From an uncultured Lachnospiraceae bacterium (GTDB lineage: Bacteria; Bacillota; Clostridia; Lachnospirales; Lachnospiraceae), in contig CACWHK010000017.1 of NCBI GenBank assembly GCA_902760755.1, forward strand, positions 1 through 64,000: DNA of 64,000 nucleotides, in the 5' to 3' direction. Of the stretch, positions 34,560 through 44,085 are shown piece after piece (within the stretch, counting starts at the first letter, position 1; each line of letters begins with the position of its first letter). The notes under the pieces were generated by a model. The model worked only from the letters and a program-made list of their open reading frames with translations. It was not told the origin of the DNA and made no database searches. Position numbers and translations under genes: made by a program.

Positions 34560-35135
34560 TTACTCTCCGCGAATATACTTCACCGCGCTATCAAGTGACT
34601 TCTTGAAGTCCTCTTCCGATGAATTGTTGAATACAAACAGCTCCGGAATATTACCGGGCTTATTGAAGTTCTGGGTTGCGATATACTCATCCCAATGCTC
34701 CAGCTTCCATACGTCCCGATCGGAATTCCGGTTGATCATACGCTGATGAGCAACCTCCACATCCGTGTGTACCCAGATCACGCAAAGCTCGGCATTCTTC
34801 TCTGCCAGCTTATGACGAAGGCGATCCAGATAATCATCATCACGGATCTCATCGGTGAACGGTGCGTTGATCAGCACCGTGTCATTGTATTCCAGCGCAT
34901 CAAATGCAAGGTCCAGGACTGCATAGTACTCATAGTCACGGATCTCTCTCTGGAAGAAATCGGAGGAACGGTTGTACTCCTCGTTTGCAACCTTGAAGAT
35001 CTGCTTGGAAAGAACGATCAGAGTGTCCTTGTCCAGGTATACGCAGTTGGTCAGTGCCTTTGCAAGCTTCTTTGATATAAATGTCTTCCCGCAAGCCGGA
35101 GGAGACGTTACCAGAATCAGTTTTTTCTTCTTCAT
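34560..35135 (-). CDS. P-loop ATPase / small kinase-like protein
   Basis: A 191-residue single-domain protein with Walker A LVTSPPACGKTFISKKLAKAL at the N-terminus, a DKDTLIVL segment like the substrate Asp of nucleoside or zeta-toxin-like kinases, VLINAPFTDEIRD, and the CVIWVHTDVEVAHQRMINRNSDRD lid with paired arginines. The fold suggests a kinase acting on a small molecule; substrate unknown. It stands alone between two hairpins with its own candidate promoter. Confidence 0.78.
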   Translation of the reverse strand: MKKKKLILVTSPPACGKTFISKKLAKALTNCVYLDKDTLIVLSKQIFKVANEEYNRSSDFFQREIRDYEYYAVLDLAFDALEYNDTVLINAPFTDEIRDDDYLDRLRHKLAEKNAELCVIWVHTDVEVAHQRMINRNSDRDVWKLEHWDEYIATQNFNKPGNIPELFVFNNSSEEDFKKSLDSAVKYIRGE

Positions 35136-35183
35136 TGCCGGTTAAAATACCTTTCCATTGGATTGTTCACAAATCTAATCGGT

Positions 35184-35210
35184 ATTATAACCCATTTTTC
35201 GTGAAAATGG
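35184..35210 (-). promoter_or_regulatory. Candidate promoter with overlapping inverted repeat upstream of the P-loop ATPase gene
   Basis: A perfect TATAAT (35184-35189, minus strand) lacks a good -35 at the proper distance. Just upstream is the inverted repeat CCATTTT-TCGTG-AAAATGG (35192-35210), which could bind an activator or repressor. The start would be about 45 bases before the gene. Confidence 0.45.
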
Positions 35211-35243
35211 TAGTAATATTTTTTGATTTTTGCAAAATTTCCG

Positions 35244-35279
35244 ACAAAATAAGGGTGCCTGTCACGGTGACAGGCACCC
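35244..35279 (-). terminator. Intrinsic terminator after asd
   Basis: GGGTGCCTGTC-(ACCGT)-GACAGGCACCC, an 11-bp perfect stem, followed on the minus strand by TTATTTTG, eight bases beyond the asd stop codon. Confidence 0.85.
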
Positions 35280-35286
35280 ATACTAG

Positions 35287-36381
35287 CTATACTTCTTTAG
35301 CGGTAATATAACCCTTTGCGGTCAGCAGCTCTGCGGAAAGTACTGCTCCGCCGGCTGCGCCTCTTACGGTGTTGTGGGAAAGGCCCACAAACTTGTAATC
35401 AAAGAGGGTATCCTCACGAAGACGTCCCATGGAGACGCCCATACCGTGCTCGAAGTCCACATCCAGCTTTACCTGCGGACGGTTGTCCTCCTCCAGGTAC
35501 TGGATAAACTGCTTCGGTGCGGAGGGAAGGTCCAGCTCCTGAGGCTCGCCCTTAAAGCTTCTCCAGCGCTCGATGATCTCTTCCTTCGTCGGCTTCTTCT
35601 TGAAGTTTACGAATACTGTTGCGGTATGTCCGTTCAGGACCGGTACGCGGATGCACTGGCTGGTGATCTTCGGGCCGTTCTCGCACTTCTTGATCACGCC
35701 GTCCTCAACCTTACCCCAGATCCGAAGGGGCTCCTGCTCACTCTTCTCTTCCTCACCGCCGATATAGGGGATCACGTTCTCCACCATTTCCGGCCAGTCC
35801 TTGAAGGTCTTGCCTGCACCGGAGATTGCCTGGTAGGTGGATACAACCACTTCCTGGGGCTCAAACTCCTTCAGTGCGAAGAGAGCCGGCGCGTAGCTCT
35901 GGATGGAGCAGTTCGGCTTAACAGCGATAAAGCCCTTCTTAGTTCCGAGACGCTCTCTCTGGTACTTGATCACCTCATAGTGCTCCGGGTTCAGTTCCGG
36001 AACTACCATGGGGACATCCGGAGTCCAGCGGTGCGCGCTGTTGTTGGAAACAACGGGAGTCTCGGTCTTGGCATAGGCTTCCTCGATGGCCTTGATCTCG
36101 TCCTTGGTCATATCAACCGCACTGAAGACGAAATCTACCGTTGAGGCAACCTTCTCTACTTCATTGACGTTGTAAAGAACCAGATTCTTTACAGCTTCCG
36201 GGATGGGGGTATCCATCTTCCAGCGTCCCTCAACTGCCTCAGCGTAGGTCTTGCCTGCGCTCCGCGGGGATGCAGCAACCGTTACCACCTCATACCAGGG
36301 ATGATTCTCCAGAAGGGAGATAAATCTCTGGCCTACCATACCGGTAGCGCCTAAAATACCAACTTTGAGCTTTTTTTCCAT
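35287..36381 (-). CDS. asd: Aspartate-semialdehyde dehydrogenase (archaeal/fungal-like type)
   Basis: Reduces aspartyl phosphate to the semialdehyde for lysine, threonine and methionine. A 364-residue enzyme with NADP-binding VGILGATGMVGQRFISLLE and the catalytic cysteine in AVKPNCSIQSYAPALFAL. The SAVDMTKDEIKAIEEAYAK and NNSAHRWTPDVPMVVPELNPEH blocks place it in the longer TIGR00978-type group found in archaea, fungi and some Clostridia, not the common bacterial type. The ATG at 36381 has AAGGAG 10 bases upstream and a consensus promoter at 36458-36486. Confidence 0.92.
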   Translation of the reverse strand: MEKKLKVGILGATGMVGQRFISLLENHPWYEVVTVAASPRSAGKTYAEAVEGRWKMDTPIPEAVKNLVLYNVNEVEKVASTVDFVFSAVDMTKDEIKAIEEAYAKTETPVVSNNSAHRWTPDVPMVVPELNPEHYEVIKYQRERLGTKKGFIAVKPNCSIQSYAPALFALKEFEPQEVVVSTYQAISGAGKTFKDWPEMVENVIPYIGGEEEKSEQEPLRIWGKVEDGVIKKCENGPKITSQCIRVPVLNGHTATVFVNFKKKPTKEEIIERWRSFKGEPQELDLPSAPKQFIQYLEEDNRPQVKLDVDFEHGMGVSMGRLREDTLFDYKFVGLSHNTVRGAAGGAVLSAELLTAKGYITAKEV

Positions 36382-36421
36382 GATCCAAGCACTCCTTCTT
36401 CTCAAATATCTCGAAACAACA

Positions 36422-36486
36422 GGTTATACTATGCTGATCAGCCTTGGCTTTGCGCATAGTATAACCCGATTTTATGCATTATGCAA
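36422..36486 (-). promoter_or_regulatory. asd promoter overlapped by a 13-bp perfect inverted repeat
   Basis: Minus strand TTGCAT (36481-36486), 17 bases, TATACT (36458-36463). The -10 lies inside GGTTATACTATGC (minus-strand copy at 36454-36466), whose exact inverse stands at 36422-36434, 19 bases away. The RNA would start inside the region, so the full stem would not be transcribed; a DNA operator is the simpler reading. Confidence 0.68.
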
Positions 36487-36540
36487 ATTGATAATAACGA
36501 ATCGAACGTTCAAATATTTTGATAAATGTCCCGCCTCACG

Positions 36541-37701
36541 TTATTTGATGATACGTACACGTACCACGCCGTCGATGGCTGCGATGGCATCTGCCACATC
36601 CCGGGTAGCTGCAACACTGATATCAAGGATCGTGTATGCATAGTCACCACGGGACTTACTTACCATCTCGGATACATTGACACCCTTGGATGCGAACAGG
36701 CCCGTGAACTGTGTCAGCATGTTGGGGATGTTCTTATGGCAAACGGTAAGACGGCCTGCATCCTGGCAGATTCCTGCATCACATGCCGGATAGTTTACGG
36801 AGTTCCGTACATTTCCGTTCTCGATAAAGTCCTTGATCTCTTTTACTGCCATAACTGCGCAGTTGTCCTCGGACTCCTCGGTGGAAGCACCCAGATGCGG
36901 AGTTACGATCACGTTCTTCTTACCTGCAACCGTCGGGTTTGCGAAGTCCGTTACATACTTTGCAACCTTGCCGGACTCGATGCCTGCAAGAACTGCTGTC
37001 TCATCGCAGAGGATATCTCTTGCAAAGTTCAGGATCACAACGCCGTCCTTCATCTGGCTGATGGCTTCCTCATTGATCATGCCCTTGGTAGAATCCAGAA
37101 GCGGAACATGGATGGTGATGTAATCGCAGTTTGCGTAAATGTCATTCACATTTGTGATGTGCTTTACGGAACGGGACAGACCCCATGCTGCATCTACGGA
37201 TACAAAGGGATCATAGCCATATACCTCCATACCGAGACGAACGCCGATATTCGCAACCTTGGCACCGATGGCACCCAGACCGATAACACCCAGCTTCTTG
37301 CCGAGGATCTCGGTTCCTGCGAAGTTCTTCTTCTCCTTCTCAGCGGTCTTGCCGATGTTCTCATCGGATGCATTTGCGGATACCCAGTTTGCACCGCCGA
37401 TGATGTCGCGGGCTGCCAGCAGCATACCTGCAACCACCAGCTCCTTAACGCCGTTTGCGTTGGCACCCGGAGTATTGAAGACTACGATACCCTGCTCTGC
37501 ACACTTGTCCAGCGGGATGTTGTTTACGCCGGCACCTGCACGTGCTACGGCAAGGAGCTTGTCGGACAGCTCCATCTCATGCATAGATGCGCTGCGGACC
37601 AGAATGGCCTCTGCGTCAGCATCCTCAGTTACAGTATAATTCTCTCCCAGCAGATCCAGTCCACAGGCTGCAATGGGGTTCAGGCACTTTACCTTTGTCA
37701 T
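36541..37701 (-). CDS. serA: D-3-phosphoglycerate dehydrogenase with ACT domain
   Basis: First step of serine synthesis from 3-phosphoglycerate. A 386-residue D-2-hydroxyacid dehydrogenase: ARAGAGVNNIPLDKCAEQGI, NAD-binding GVIGLGAIGAKVANIG, and VTPHLGASTEESEDNCA with the catalytic His, followed by a C-terminal ACT domain (PNMLTQFTGLFASKGVNVSEM ... VRVRIIK) for likely serine feedback. In the NFARDILCDETAV segment, Asp stands where most SerA proteins have Gly-Gly or Arg-Gly. The ATG at 37701 (third codon of the longest frame) best fits the AGGAG site. Confidence 0.92.
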   Translation of the reverse strand: MTKVKCLNPIAACGLDLLGENYTVTEDADAEAILVRSASMHEMELSDKLLAVARAGAGVNNIPLDKCAEQGIVVFNTPGANANGVKELVVAGMLLAARDIIGGANWVSANASDENIGKTAEKEKKNFAGTEILGKKLGVIGLGAIGAKVANIGVRLGMEVYGYDPFVSVDAAWGLSRSVKHITNVNDIYANCDYITIHVPLLDSTKGMINEEAISQMKDGVVILNFARDILCDETAVLAGIESGKVAKYVTDFANPTVAGKKNVIVTPHLGASTEESEDNCAVMAVKEIKDFIENGNVRNSVNYPACDAGICQDAGRLTVCHKNIPNMLTQFTGLFASKGVNVSEMVSKSRGDYAYTILDISVAATRDVADAIAAIDGVVRVRIIK

Positions 37702-37737
37702 GATCATTCTCCTATTTCTATGGGTTTAATATTATCG

Positions 37738-37764
37738 GGATCCTTCGCTTCGCTCAGGATGACA
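37738..37764. repeat. Copy of the dispersed palindromic repeat (serC-serA gap)
   Basis: GGATCCTTCGCTTCGCTC followed by AGGATGACA, between the serC 3' end and serA. It shares 24 of 27 bases or so with the copy at 28546-28572 by eye. Confidence 0.8.
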
Positions 37765-37785
37765 TACACTATATACGGTCAATTC

Positions 37786-38872
37786 TTATGAATTCTTCTC
37801 TTCGAAATCCTTCATGAAAGCAACAAGCTTCTCTACGCCCTCGATGGGCATAGCGTTGTAGATGGATGCGCGCATACCGCCTACGGATCTGTGGCCCTTC
37901 AGGTTTACGAAGCCTGCTGCGGTTGGTTGCTTCCTTAACGAACTTTGCATCCAGCTCATCATTTCCGGTTACGAAGGGAACATTCATCAGAGAACGATCC
38001 TTCTTCTCAACGGTACCCTTGAACATCTTGCTCTGATCCAGGAAATCATACAGGATCTTAGCCTTCTTCTCGTTATGCTCCTTCATGGCCTTCAGACCGC
38101 CCATGTCCTTTACCCACTTGAACACAAGACCGCAGATGTAGATACCGTAGCACGGAGGTGTGTTGTAAAGAGACTCAGCGTCTGCCTGTGTCTTATACTT
38201 CAGCATGGTGGGAACGAACTCCGGAAGATCGTCACGGATCAGGTCCTCACGGATGATCACAACAACAACGCCGGCCGGACCTACGTTCTTCTGTACACCG
38301 AAGTAAATGAGGCCGTAATCGGATACATTTACCGGCTGGGACAGAATGTCGGAGGACATATCTGCTACCAGGATCTTGCCCTTGGTGTTCGGAAGCTCAT
38401 GGAATGCGGTACCGTAAATGGTATTGTTGTGACAGATGTATACGTAGTCAGCATCCTCATCGATCGGAAGATCGGAGCAGTCCGGGATGTAGGAGAAGGT
38501 CTTATCCTCGGATGAAGCGATGGCAACTGCCTTGCCGTACTTCTTTCCTTCCTGATATGCCTTCTTCGCCCACTGACCTGTGATGATGTAGTCAGCTACA
38601 CCGTTCTTCATCAGGTTCATGGGAACTGCTGCGAACTGCTGAGATGCACCACCCTGCAGGAAGAGAACCTTGTAGTTATCCGGGATGTTCATAAGATCCC
38701 GAAGATCCTGCTCTGCTTCCTTGATGATGTTGTCATAGACCTTGGAACGGTGGCTCATTTCCATAACGCTCATGCCGCTTCCCTTATAGTCCATCATCTC
38801 TTCTGCTGCCTGCTTCAGAACTACCTCCGGAAGTACGGAAGGTCCTGCGGAAAAATTGTAAACTCGTGCCAT
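37786..38872 (-). pseudogene. serC: Phosphoserine aminotransferase, frameshifted near the 3' end
   Basis: Converts 3-phosphohydroxypyruvate to phosphoserine (PLP enzyme). The frame from 38872 is normal: YNFSAGPSVLPEVVLKQAAEE, GGASQQFAAVPMNLM, and the PLP lysine in YFGVQKNVGPAGVVVV. At 37921-37928 the plus strand reads GGTTGGTT; this 4-base duplication throws the last 50 or so codons out of frame, giving a nonsense tail that ends at 37769. Without the extra four bases the other frame restores the expected [20 protein letters not shown] ending and a stop at 37786-37788. As read, the enzyme lacks the [15 protein letters not shown] substrate region. Sequence error or true mutation cannot be told apart here. 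Confidence 0.88.
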
Positions 38873-38914
38873 TTTATATATCCTCCATATTAATTTTCAA
38901 AGATATTCGTTATT

Positions 38915-38979
38915 AGATTCTTCGCTCCCTTCGGTCACTCAGAATGACATGTCATCCTGAGCCGACAGGCGAAGGATCC
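38915..38979. repeat. Two head-to-head copies of the dispersed palindromic repeat
   Basis: A plus-oriented copy (38915-38949: AGATTCTTCGCTC ... AGAATGACA) is joined directly to an inverted one (38950-38979: TGTCATCCTGAG ... GAAGGATCC). Each has its own loop hairpin (CCCTTCGG and CCGACAGG). They fill most of the 118-base gap between ilvB and serC. Confidence 0.8.
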
Positions 38980-38990
38980 CATCGCTATAT

Positions 38991-40673
38991 TTACTTTTTT
39001 AACTCATCTTCACTTGCAAAGCAGGTTTCGATGGCTGCACCCGGTGCTACCATGGGCCATACCTTGTCATCCATGCCGATTTGGCAGTCGATGACCTGCG
39101 GGCCCTTGCCCTTCAGTGCTGCAGCCAATGCCTGGTCAAACTCCGCCAGGTTCTTTACGGTGTAGGCCGTTGCGCCAAGACCCTCGGAAACCTTCTGGAA
39201 GCTTACCTTGTCATTCAGCATGGTGTTGGAATAGCGCTTGCCGTAGAACAGGGTCTGCCACTGACGAACCATACCCAGAACGTGATTGTTGATGATGATC
39301 TCGATCACGCGGATGCCCTCACGGGATGCGGTTGCCAGCTCCTGCAGGTTCATACGGAAGCATCCGTCACCTGCGATATTGATGACTGTCTTGGTGGGCT
39401 GACCTTCCTTTGCACCGATGGCTGCACCCAGACCAAAGCCCATGGTACCCAGACCGCCGGAAGAAAGGAACTGTCTTGGCTTCTCATATTTATAATACTG
39501 AGCAGCCCACATCTGATGCTGTCCTACATCCGTTGTGATGATGGCCTTGCCCTTGGTTGCCTCGTAAATCTTGCTGATGATGGCCGGGCCGGTCAGATGC
39601 TTCATGTCGTACTCCAGCGGATAATCCTTTACCAGAGTCCGGATCTCCTTCATCCAGGAAGCCTTCTTGGACGGAGTCAGCAGCGCGTTGATCCGCTTCA
39701 GGATCTCCTTAGCATCACCGATCACGGAAGCATCTACGATAATATTCTTGTTGATCTCGGCAGCATCGATATCGATATGAAGGATCTTTGCGCCGGTTGC
39801 GAACTTTGCTGCATTTCCGATCACGCGGTCAGAGAAACGTGCTCCGACAACGATCAGCAGGTCCGCCTTATTTACGCCGAAGTTGGAAGCCTTGGTTCCG
39901 TGCATACCGATCATTCCGGTATAACGGGTGCTGGTTCCGTCAAATGCGCCCTTGCCCATCAGGGTATCGCAGACCGGAGCGTCGATCAGATCGACAAAGG
40001 TCTTCAGTTCTGCGGAAGCACCTGCGATGGTGGCACCGCCGCCCACCAGTACGAAGGGACGCTTGGAAGCCTTGATCATGGAAACAGCCGTCTCGATATC
40101 CTCTGCCTTGATGGTGTCGGTTACCTTCTTGATAGCTGCAGGCTTCTTCGGGGTGTAATCAGCCTTGGCAGCCGTTACATCCTTTGTGATGTCCACAAGC
40201 ACCGGACCGGGACGTCCGCTCTTTGCGATGGTAAATGCTCTGCGGATGGTGTCAGCCAGCTGGTGTACATCCTTTACGATGAAGCTGTGCTTTGTGATCG
40301 GCATAACCACGCCGGCTATATCGATCTCCTGGAAGCTGTCCTTTCCGAGCATGGCAACACCGACATTTGCGGTGATCGCTACCAGCGGAACAGAATCCAT
40401 GTAAGCGGTTGCGATTCCGGTCACGAGGTTTGTTGCACCCGGGCCGCTGGTTGCCATACAGACACCGACCTTACCGGTCGCTCTTGCATAGCCGTCAGCC
40501 GCATGGGCAGCACCCTGCTCATGACTGGTCAGGATATGATGAATCTCGTCGGAATGCTTGTAGAGCTCATCGTAGATATTCAGAATCGTTCCTCCCGGAT
40601 AACCGAAAACGGTATCTACGCCCTGCTCCTTCAGACATTCGATCACGATCTCTGAACCTGTTAACTGTTTCAT
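38991..40673 (-). CDS. ilvB: Acetolactate synthase, large catalytic subunit
   Basis: Condenses pyruvate with pyruvate or 2-oxobutyrate, the first common step of branched-chain amino-acid synthesis. A 560-residue ThDP enzyme: DTVFGYPGGTILNIYDEL, the ThDP-activating Glu in TSHEQGAAHAADGYARATG, FAD-region sequences, and the ThDP/Mg motif NIAGDGCFRMNLQELATA ... NNHVLGMVRQWQ. A regulatory small subunit (ilvN) and ilvC are not adjacent. It has its own consensus promoter (40705-40733) and an AAGGAGG ribosome site. Confidence 0.94.
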   Translation of the reverse strand: MKQLTGSEIVIECLKEQGVDTVFGYPGGTILNIYDELYKHSDEIHHILTSHEQGAAHAADGYARATGKVGVCMATSGPGATNLVTGIATAYMDSVPLVAITANVGVAMLGKDSFQEIDIAGVVMPITKHSFIVKDVHQLADTIRRAFTIAKSGRPGPVLVDITKDVTAAKADYTPKKPAAIKKVTDTIKAEDIETAVSMIKASKRPFVLVGGGATIAGASAELKTFVDLIDAPVCDTLMGKGAFDGTSTRYTGMIGMHGTKASNFGVNKADLLIVVGARFSDRVIGNAAKFATGAKILHIDIDAAEINKNIIVDASVIGDAKEILKRINALLTPSKKASWMKEIRTLVKDYPLEYDMKHLTGPAIISKIYEATKGKAIITTDVGQHQMWAAQYYKYEKPRQFLSSGGLGTMGFGLGAAIGAKEGQPTKTVINIAGDGCFRMNLQELATASREGIRVIEIIINNHVLGMVRQWQTLFYGKRYSNTMLNDKVSFQKVSEGLGATAYTVKNLAEFDQALAAALKGKGPQVIDCQIGMDDKVWPMVAPGAAIETCFASEDELKK

Positions 40674-40704
40674 AGGGCCTCCTTACTCTCATTAAAATGG
40701 TTAT

Positions 40705-40733
40705 AATATAGCACTAATGTTGTTTTCTGGCAA
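40705..40733 (-). promoter_or_regulatory. Promoter of ilvB
   Basis: Minus strand TTGCCA (40728-40733), 17 bases, TATATT (40705-40710), with a start near 40698 and a 25-base leader. It begins 2 bases after the ilvD coding region ends. Confidence 0.7.
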
Positions 40734-40735
40734 GA

Positions 40736-42406
40736 CTAGTTTTTCGGAATCTCAAGGATTGCGCCACGGTTACCGCTGGTTACCATGGATGCGTATCTTG
40801 CAAGATATCCTGTGGTCACCTTCGGCTCCCGCGGAGTCCATGCTGCTTTACGCTTTGCAAGCTCCTCCTCGCTTACCTTCAGGGTGATGGAATAATTGTT
40901 GATGTCGATCTCGATCAGGTCTCCCTCTTCTACCAGGGCGATAGGTCCGCCTACGGCTGCCTCCGGGGAAACATGGCCGATGGAAGCACCACGGCTGGCT
41001 CCCGAGAAACGTCCGTCGGTGATCAGGGCTACGGTGGAGCCAAGGCCCATACCTGCAATGGCAGATGTGGGGTTCAGCATCTCACGCATGCCCGGGCCGC
41101 CCTTCGGTCCCTCGTAACGGATGACAACCACGTCACCGGCTACGATCTTGCCGCCCAGGATTGCCTCGATGGCATCCTCTTCGGAATCAAAGACTCTTGC
41201 AGGTCCTTCGTGCTTCAGCATCTCCGGAACCACTGCGGAACGCTTTACAACAGAGCCGTCCGGAGCCAGGTTCCCCTTCAGTACTGCCAGACCGCCGGTC
41301 TTGGAGTAGGGATTATCCGTGGTGCGGATGACCTCCGGATTCCGGTTCATGGAGTGCTTTACAGCCTCACCGATGGTCTTTCCGGTTACGGTCATGCAGT
41401 CCTCATTGATAAGACCCAGATCACAGAGCTCCTTAATTACGGCATACACTCCGCCCGCCTCGTTCAGGTCCTCCATGTAGGTAGGGCCTGCCGGTGCCAG
41501 ATGGCAGAGGTTCGGTGTCTTCTCACTGATGGGATTTGCAAAGGAAATGTCGAAATCAAAGCCGATCTCATGTGCGATGGCCGGAAGATGCAGCATGGAG
41601 TTTGTGGAGCAGCCCAGTGCCATATCTACGGTCAGTGCGTTCAGGATGGCTTCCTTTGTGATGATATCCCGCGGACGGATATTCTTTGCCAGCATATCCA
41701 TAACCGCATAGCCTGCCTTCTTTGCAAGGCGCAGACGCTCGGAGTAAACTGCCGGGATGGTTCCGTTTCCGGGAAGCCCCATACCGAGAACCTCAGTCAG
41801 GCAGTTCATGGAGTTTGCGGTGTACATACCGGAGCAGGAACCGCAGGTGGGACATACATTTTCCTCAAATGCGGTTACATCCTCTTCCGTGATCTTGCCG
41901 GCAGTATACTCGCCAACCGCCTCGAACATGGAGGAAAGGCTGCGCTTTCTGCCCTTTACGTGACCGGCCAGCATGGGGCCGCCGGATACGAATACGGTAG
42001 GTACATTTACGCGGGCTGCTGCCATCAGCAGACCGGGAACGTTCTTGTCACAGTTGGGGATCATGACCAGCGCATCAAACTGATGGGCGATGGCCATAGC
42101 CTCGGTGGAATCCGCGATCAGGTCACGGGTTACCAGGCTGTACTTCATGCCGATATGTCCCATGGCGATACCGTCGCAGACCGCGATGGCCGGGAACATA
42201 ACCGGAGTTCCGCCGGCTTCGGCAACGCCGAGCTTTACTGCCTCGGCGATCTTATCCAGATTCATATGACCGGGTACGATCTCGTTGTAGGAACAAACGA
42301 TTCCGACCATGGGCTTCTTGATCTCTTCATGCGTATAACCCAGTGCGTTCAGAAGTGAACGGGCCGGTGCATGCTGAAGACCACATTTCATGTTGTCACT
42401 CTTCAT
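40736..42406 (-). CDS. ilvD: Dihydroxy-acid dehydratase
   Basis: Dehydrates dihydroxy acids in valine, isoleucine and leucine synthesis; an oxygen-sensitive iron-sulfur enzyme. A 556-residue protein with cluster-binding cysteines in [13 protein letters not shown] and [18 protein letters not shown], the [20 protein letters not shown] start block, and [20 protein letters not shown] at the active site. The longest frame begins at 42472 but its first 22 codons are translation of the dispersed repeat; the ATG at 42406 has AAGGAG upstream and fits the family. Confidence 0.95.
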   Translation of the reverse strand: MKSDNMKCGLQHAPARSLLNALGYTHEEIKKPMVGIVCSYNEIVPGHMNLDKIAEAVKLGVAEAGGTPVMFPAIAVCDGIAMGHIGMKYSLVTRDLIADSTEAMAIAHQFDALVMIPNCDKNVPGLLMAAARVNVPTVFVSGGPMLAGHVKGRKRSLSSMFEAVGEYTAGKITEEDVTAFEENVCPTCGSCSGMYTANSMNCLTEVLGMGLPGNGTIPAVYSERLRLAKKAGYAVMDMLAKNIRPRDIITKEAILNALTVDMALGCSTNSMLHLPAIAHEIGFDFDISFANPISEKTPNLCHLAPAGPTYMEDLNEAGGVYAVIKELCDLGLINEDCMTVTGKTIGEAVKHSMNRNPEVIRTTDNPYSKTGGLAVLKGNLAPDGSVVKRSAVVPEMLKHEGPARVFDSEEDAIEAILGGKIVAGDVVVIRYEGPKGGPGMREMLNPTSAIAGMGLGSTVALITDGRFSGASRGASIGHVSPEAAVGGPIALVEEGDLIEIDINNYSITLKVSEEELAKRKAAWTPREPKVTTGYLARYASMVTSGNRGAILEIPKN

Positions 42407-42430
42407 AGTTTCTTCTCCTTCCAGATTATA

Positions 42431-42466
42431 AGATCCTTCGTCGCGCCCGCGCTCCTCAGGATGACA
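42431..42466. repeat. Copy of the dispersed palindromic repeat (leuB-ilvD gap)
   Basis: AGATCCTTCGTCGCG ... CTCAGGATGACA, with a GC-only loop (CGCGCCCGCGC) in place of the usual TTCGCTTCG. Confidence 0.72.
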
Positions 42467-42473
42467 TTCCATA

Positions 42474-43556
42474 TTATACTCTCTCTGCGATCAGTGTACC
42501 CATCTCATCGGTCTTCACCCGGGGCTCCCCCGGCTTGGCGATATCGATGGTGCGATAACCTTCCTCCAGCACCTTCTTTACCGCATTCTCGATGGCATCC
42601 GCTTCCTTATCCAGATCAAAGCTGTAGCGGAGCATCATGGCTGCGGAAAGAATGGTTGCGATGGGGTTGGCGATATTCTTTCCTGCGATATCCGGAGCAG
42701 ATCCGCCGGAGGGTTCATAGAGACCGAACTTCGTCTCGTTCAGGGAAGCCGAAGCCAGCATACCGATGGAACCTGTGATCATGGAGGCTTCATCCGACAG
42801 GATGTCACCGAACATGTTCTCCGTCAGCATCACGTCGAACTGGGCCGGATCCTTTACCAGCTGCATGGCTGCATTGTCCACCAGCATGGTCTCATAGGTT
42901 ACCTCCGGATAGTCCTTTGCCACTTCCTCCGTGATCTTTCTCCAGAGGCGGGAGGAATCCAGCACATTTGCCTTATCCACCAGCGTCACCTTCTTACGGC
43001 GCTTCATGGCGATATCAAAGCCCTTAATGGCGATCCTCCGGATCTCATCCTCCGAATAAACCAGGGTATCCACGGCAACCGTCTTACCCTCAACCTCCTT
43101 GGTGTATCTCTCACCGAAGTAAAGACCGCCGGTCAGTTCCCGCATGATCATCATGTCGAAGCCCTTCTCTGCCACACTCTCCTTTAAGGGGCACGCTTCC
43201 TTCAGCTCCGGATAGAGGTAGGCGGGGCGCAGGTTTGCGAAGAGTCCCAGCTCCTTCCGGATCTTTAAGAGGCCTGCTTCCGGCCGCTTGTTCGGGGGAA
43301 GCTTATACCATGGTGAGGTCTGTGTATTCCCGCCGATGGAGCCCTGCAGGATCGCATCCTTGGTCTTTGCCACAGCCACTGCCTCATCCGTCAGGGGCTC
43401 GCCTGTTGCGTCTATAGAGCAGCCTCCCATCAGGATATCTTCATACTGAAATGTATGTCCGTACTTCTTTCCTACGGCTTCGAGGACCTTAACCGCCTCA
43501 TTTACAACCTCCGGGCCGATACCGTCGCCCTTGATCAGGCCGATGTTCATATTCAT
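42474..43556 (-). CDS. leuB: 3-isopropylmalate dehydrogenase
   Basis: Oxidises and decarboxylates 3-isopropylmalate in leucine synthesis. In 360 residues: [21 protein letters not shown], catalytic [12 protein letters not shown] (Tyr) and a [14 protein letters not shown] block (Lys), the metal site [20 protein letters not shown], and the NAD-binding [18 protein letters not shown]. Strong AGGAGG site 9 bases before the ATG. Transcribed in the order leuC-leuD-leuB. Confidence 0.96.
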   Translation of the reverse strand: MNMNIGLIKGDGIGPEVVNEAVKVLEAVGKKYGHTFQYEDILMGGCSIDATGEPLTDEAVAVAKTKDAILQGSIGGNTQTSPWYKLPPNKRPEAGLLKIRKELGLFANLRPAYLYPELKEACPLKESVAEKGFDMMIMRELTGGLYFGERYTKEVEGKTVAVDTLVYSEDEIRRIAIKGFDIAMKRRKKVTLVDKANVLDSSRLWRKITEEVAKDYPEVTYETMLVDNAAMQLVKDPAQFDVMLTENMFGDILSDEASMITGSIGMLASASLNETKFGLYEPSGGSAPDIAGKNIANPIATILSAAMMLRYSFDLDKEADAIENAVKKVLEEGYRTIDIAKPGEPRVKTDEMGTLIAERV

Positions 43557-43580
43557 TTATCTGTTCCTCCTGTAATAATG

Positions 43581-44072
43581 TCACTCACTCTTTGAATTAA
43601 TGGAGTTGATCAACCCTCCGCTCTGAATGATGTTCTGCATGAACGGCGGAAATGCCTGACCCTGATAGGTCTTGCCCGTGGTCTCGTCCGTGATCTCACC
43701 GGAATCAAAGTTGATGGACACCACATCGCCGGCACTGATCTCTGCTGCCGCTGCCGGGCACTCGATGATCGGAAGGCCGATATTAATGGAATTCCGGTAG
43801 AAGATCCGTGCAAATGTATCCGCGATCACGCAGCTGATGCCGGAAGCCTTGATGGCGATGGGTGCATGCTCACGGGAGGAGCCGCAGCCGAAGTTCTTTC
43901 CGGCCACCATGATATCTCCTTCCTTCACGCGGTTTACGAATTCCTTGTCGATATCCTCCATACAATTCTTTGCCAGCTCCTTCGGATCGGCGGTATTGAG
44001 GTATCTGGCGGGGATGATCACGTCGGTATCGACGTTGTCACCGTATTTATGTACTGTTCCTTTTGCGTTCAT
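43581..44072 (-). CDS. leuD: 3-isopropylmalate dehydratase small subunit
   Basis: A 163-residue swivelling-domain subunit of isopropylmalate isomerase: [20 protein letters not shown] and [19 protein letters not shown], a family signature, then [16 protein letters not shown]. It lies 13 bases downstream of leuC, forming the LeuCD heterodimer. Confidence 0.95.
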   Translation of the reverse strand: MNAKGTVHKYGDNVDTDVIIPARYLNTADPKELAKNCMEDIDKEFVNRVKEGDIMVAGKNFGCGSSREHAPIAIKASGISCVIADTFARIFYRNSINIGLPIIECPAAAAEISAGDVVSINFDSGEITDETTGKTYQGQAFPPFMQNIIQSGGLINSINSKSE

Positions 44073-44085
44073 ATAGTTCTCCTTT

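Noticed and set aside
39081..40655. A 524-codon plus-strand frame
   Set aside because: Antisense to ilvB with no recognisable domain.
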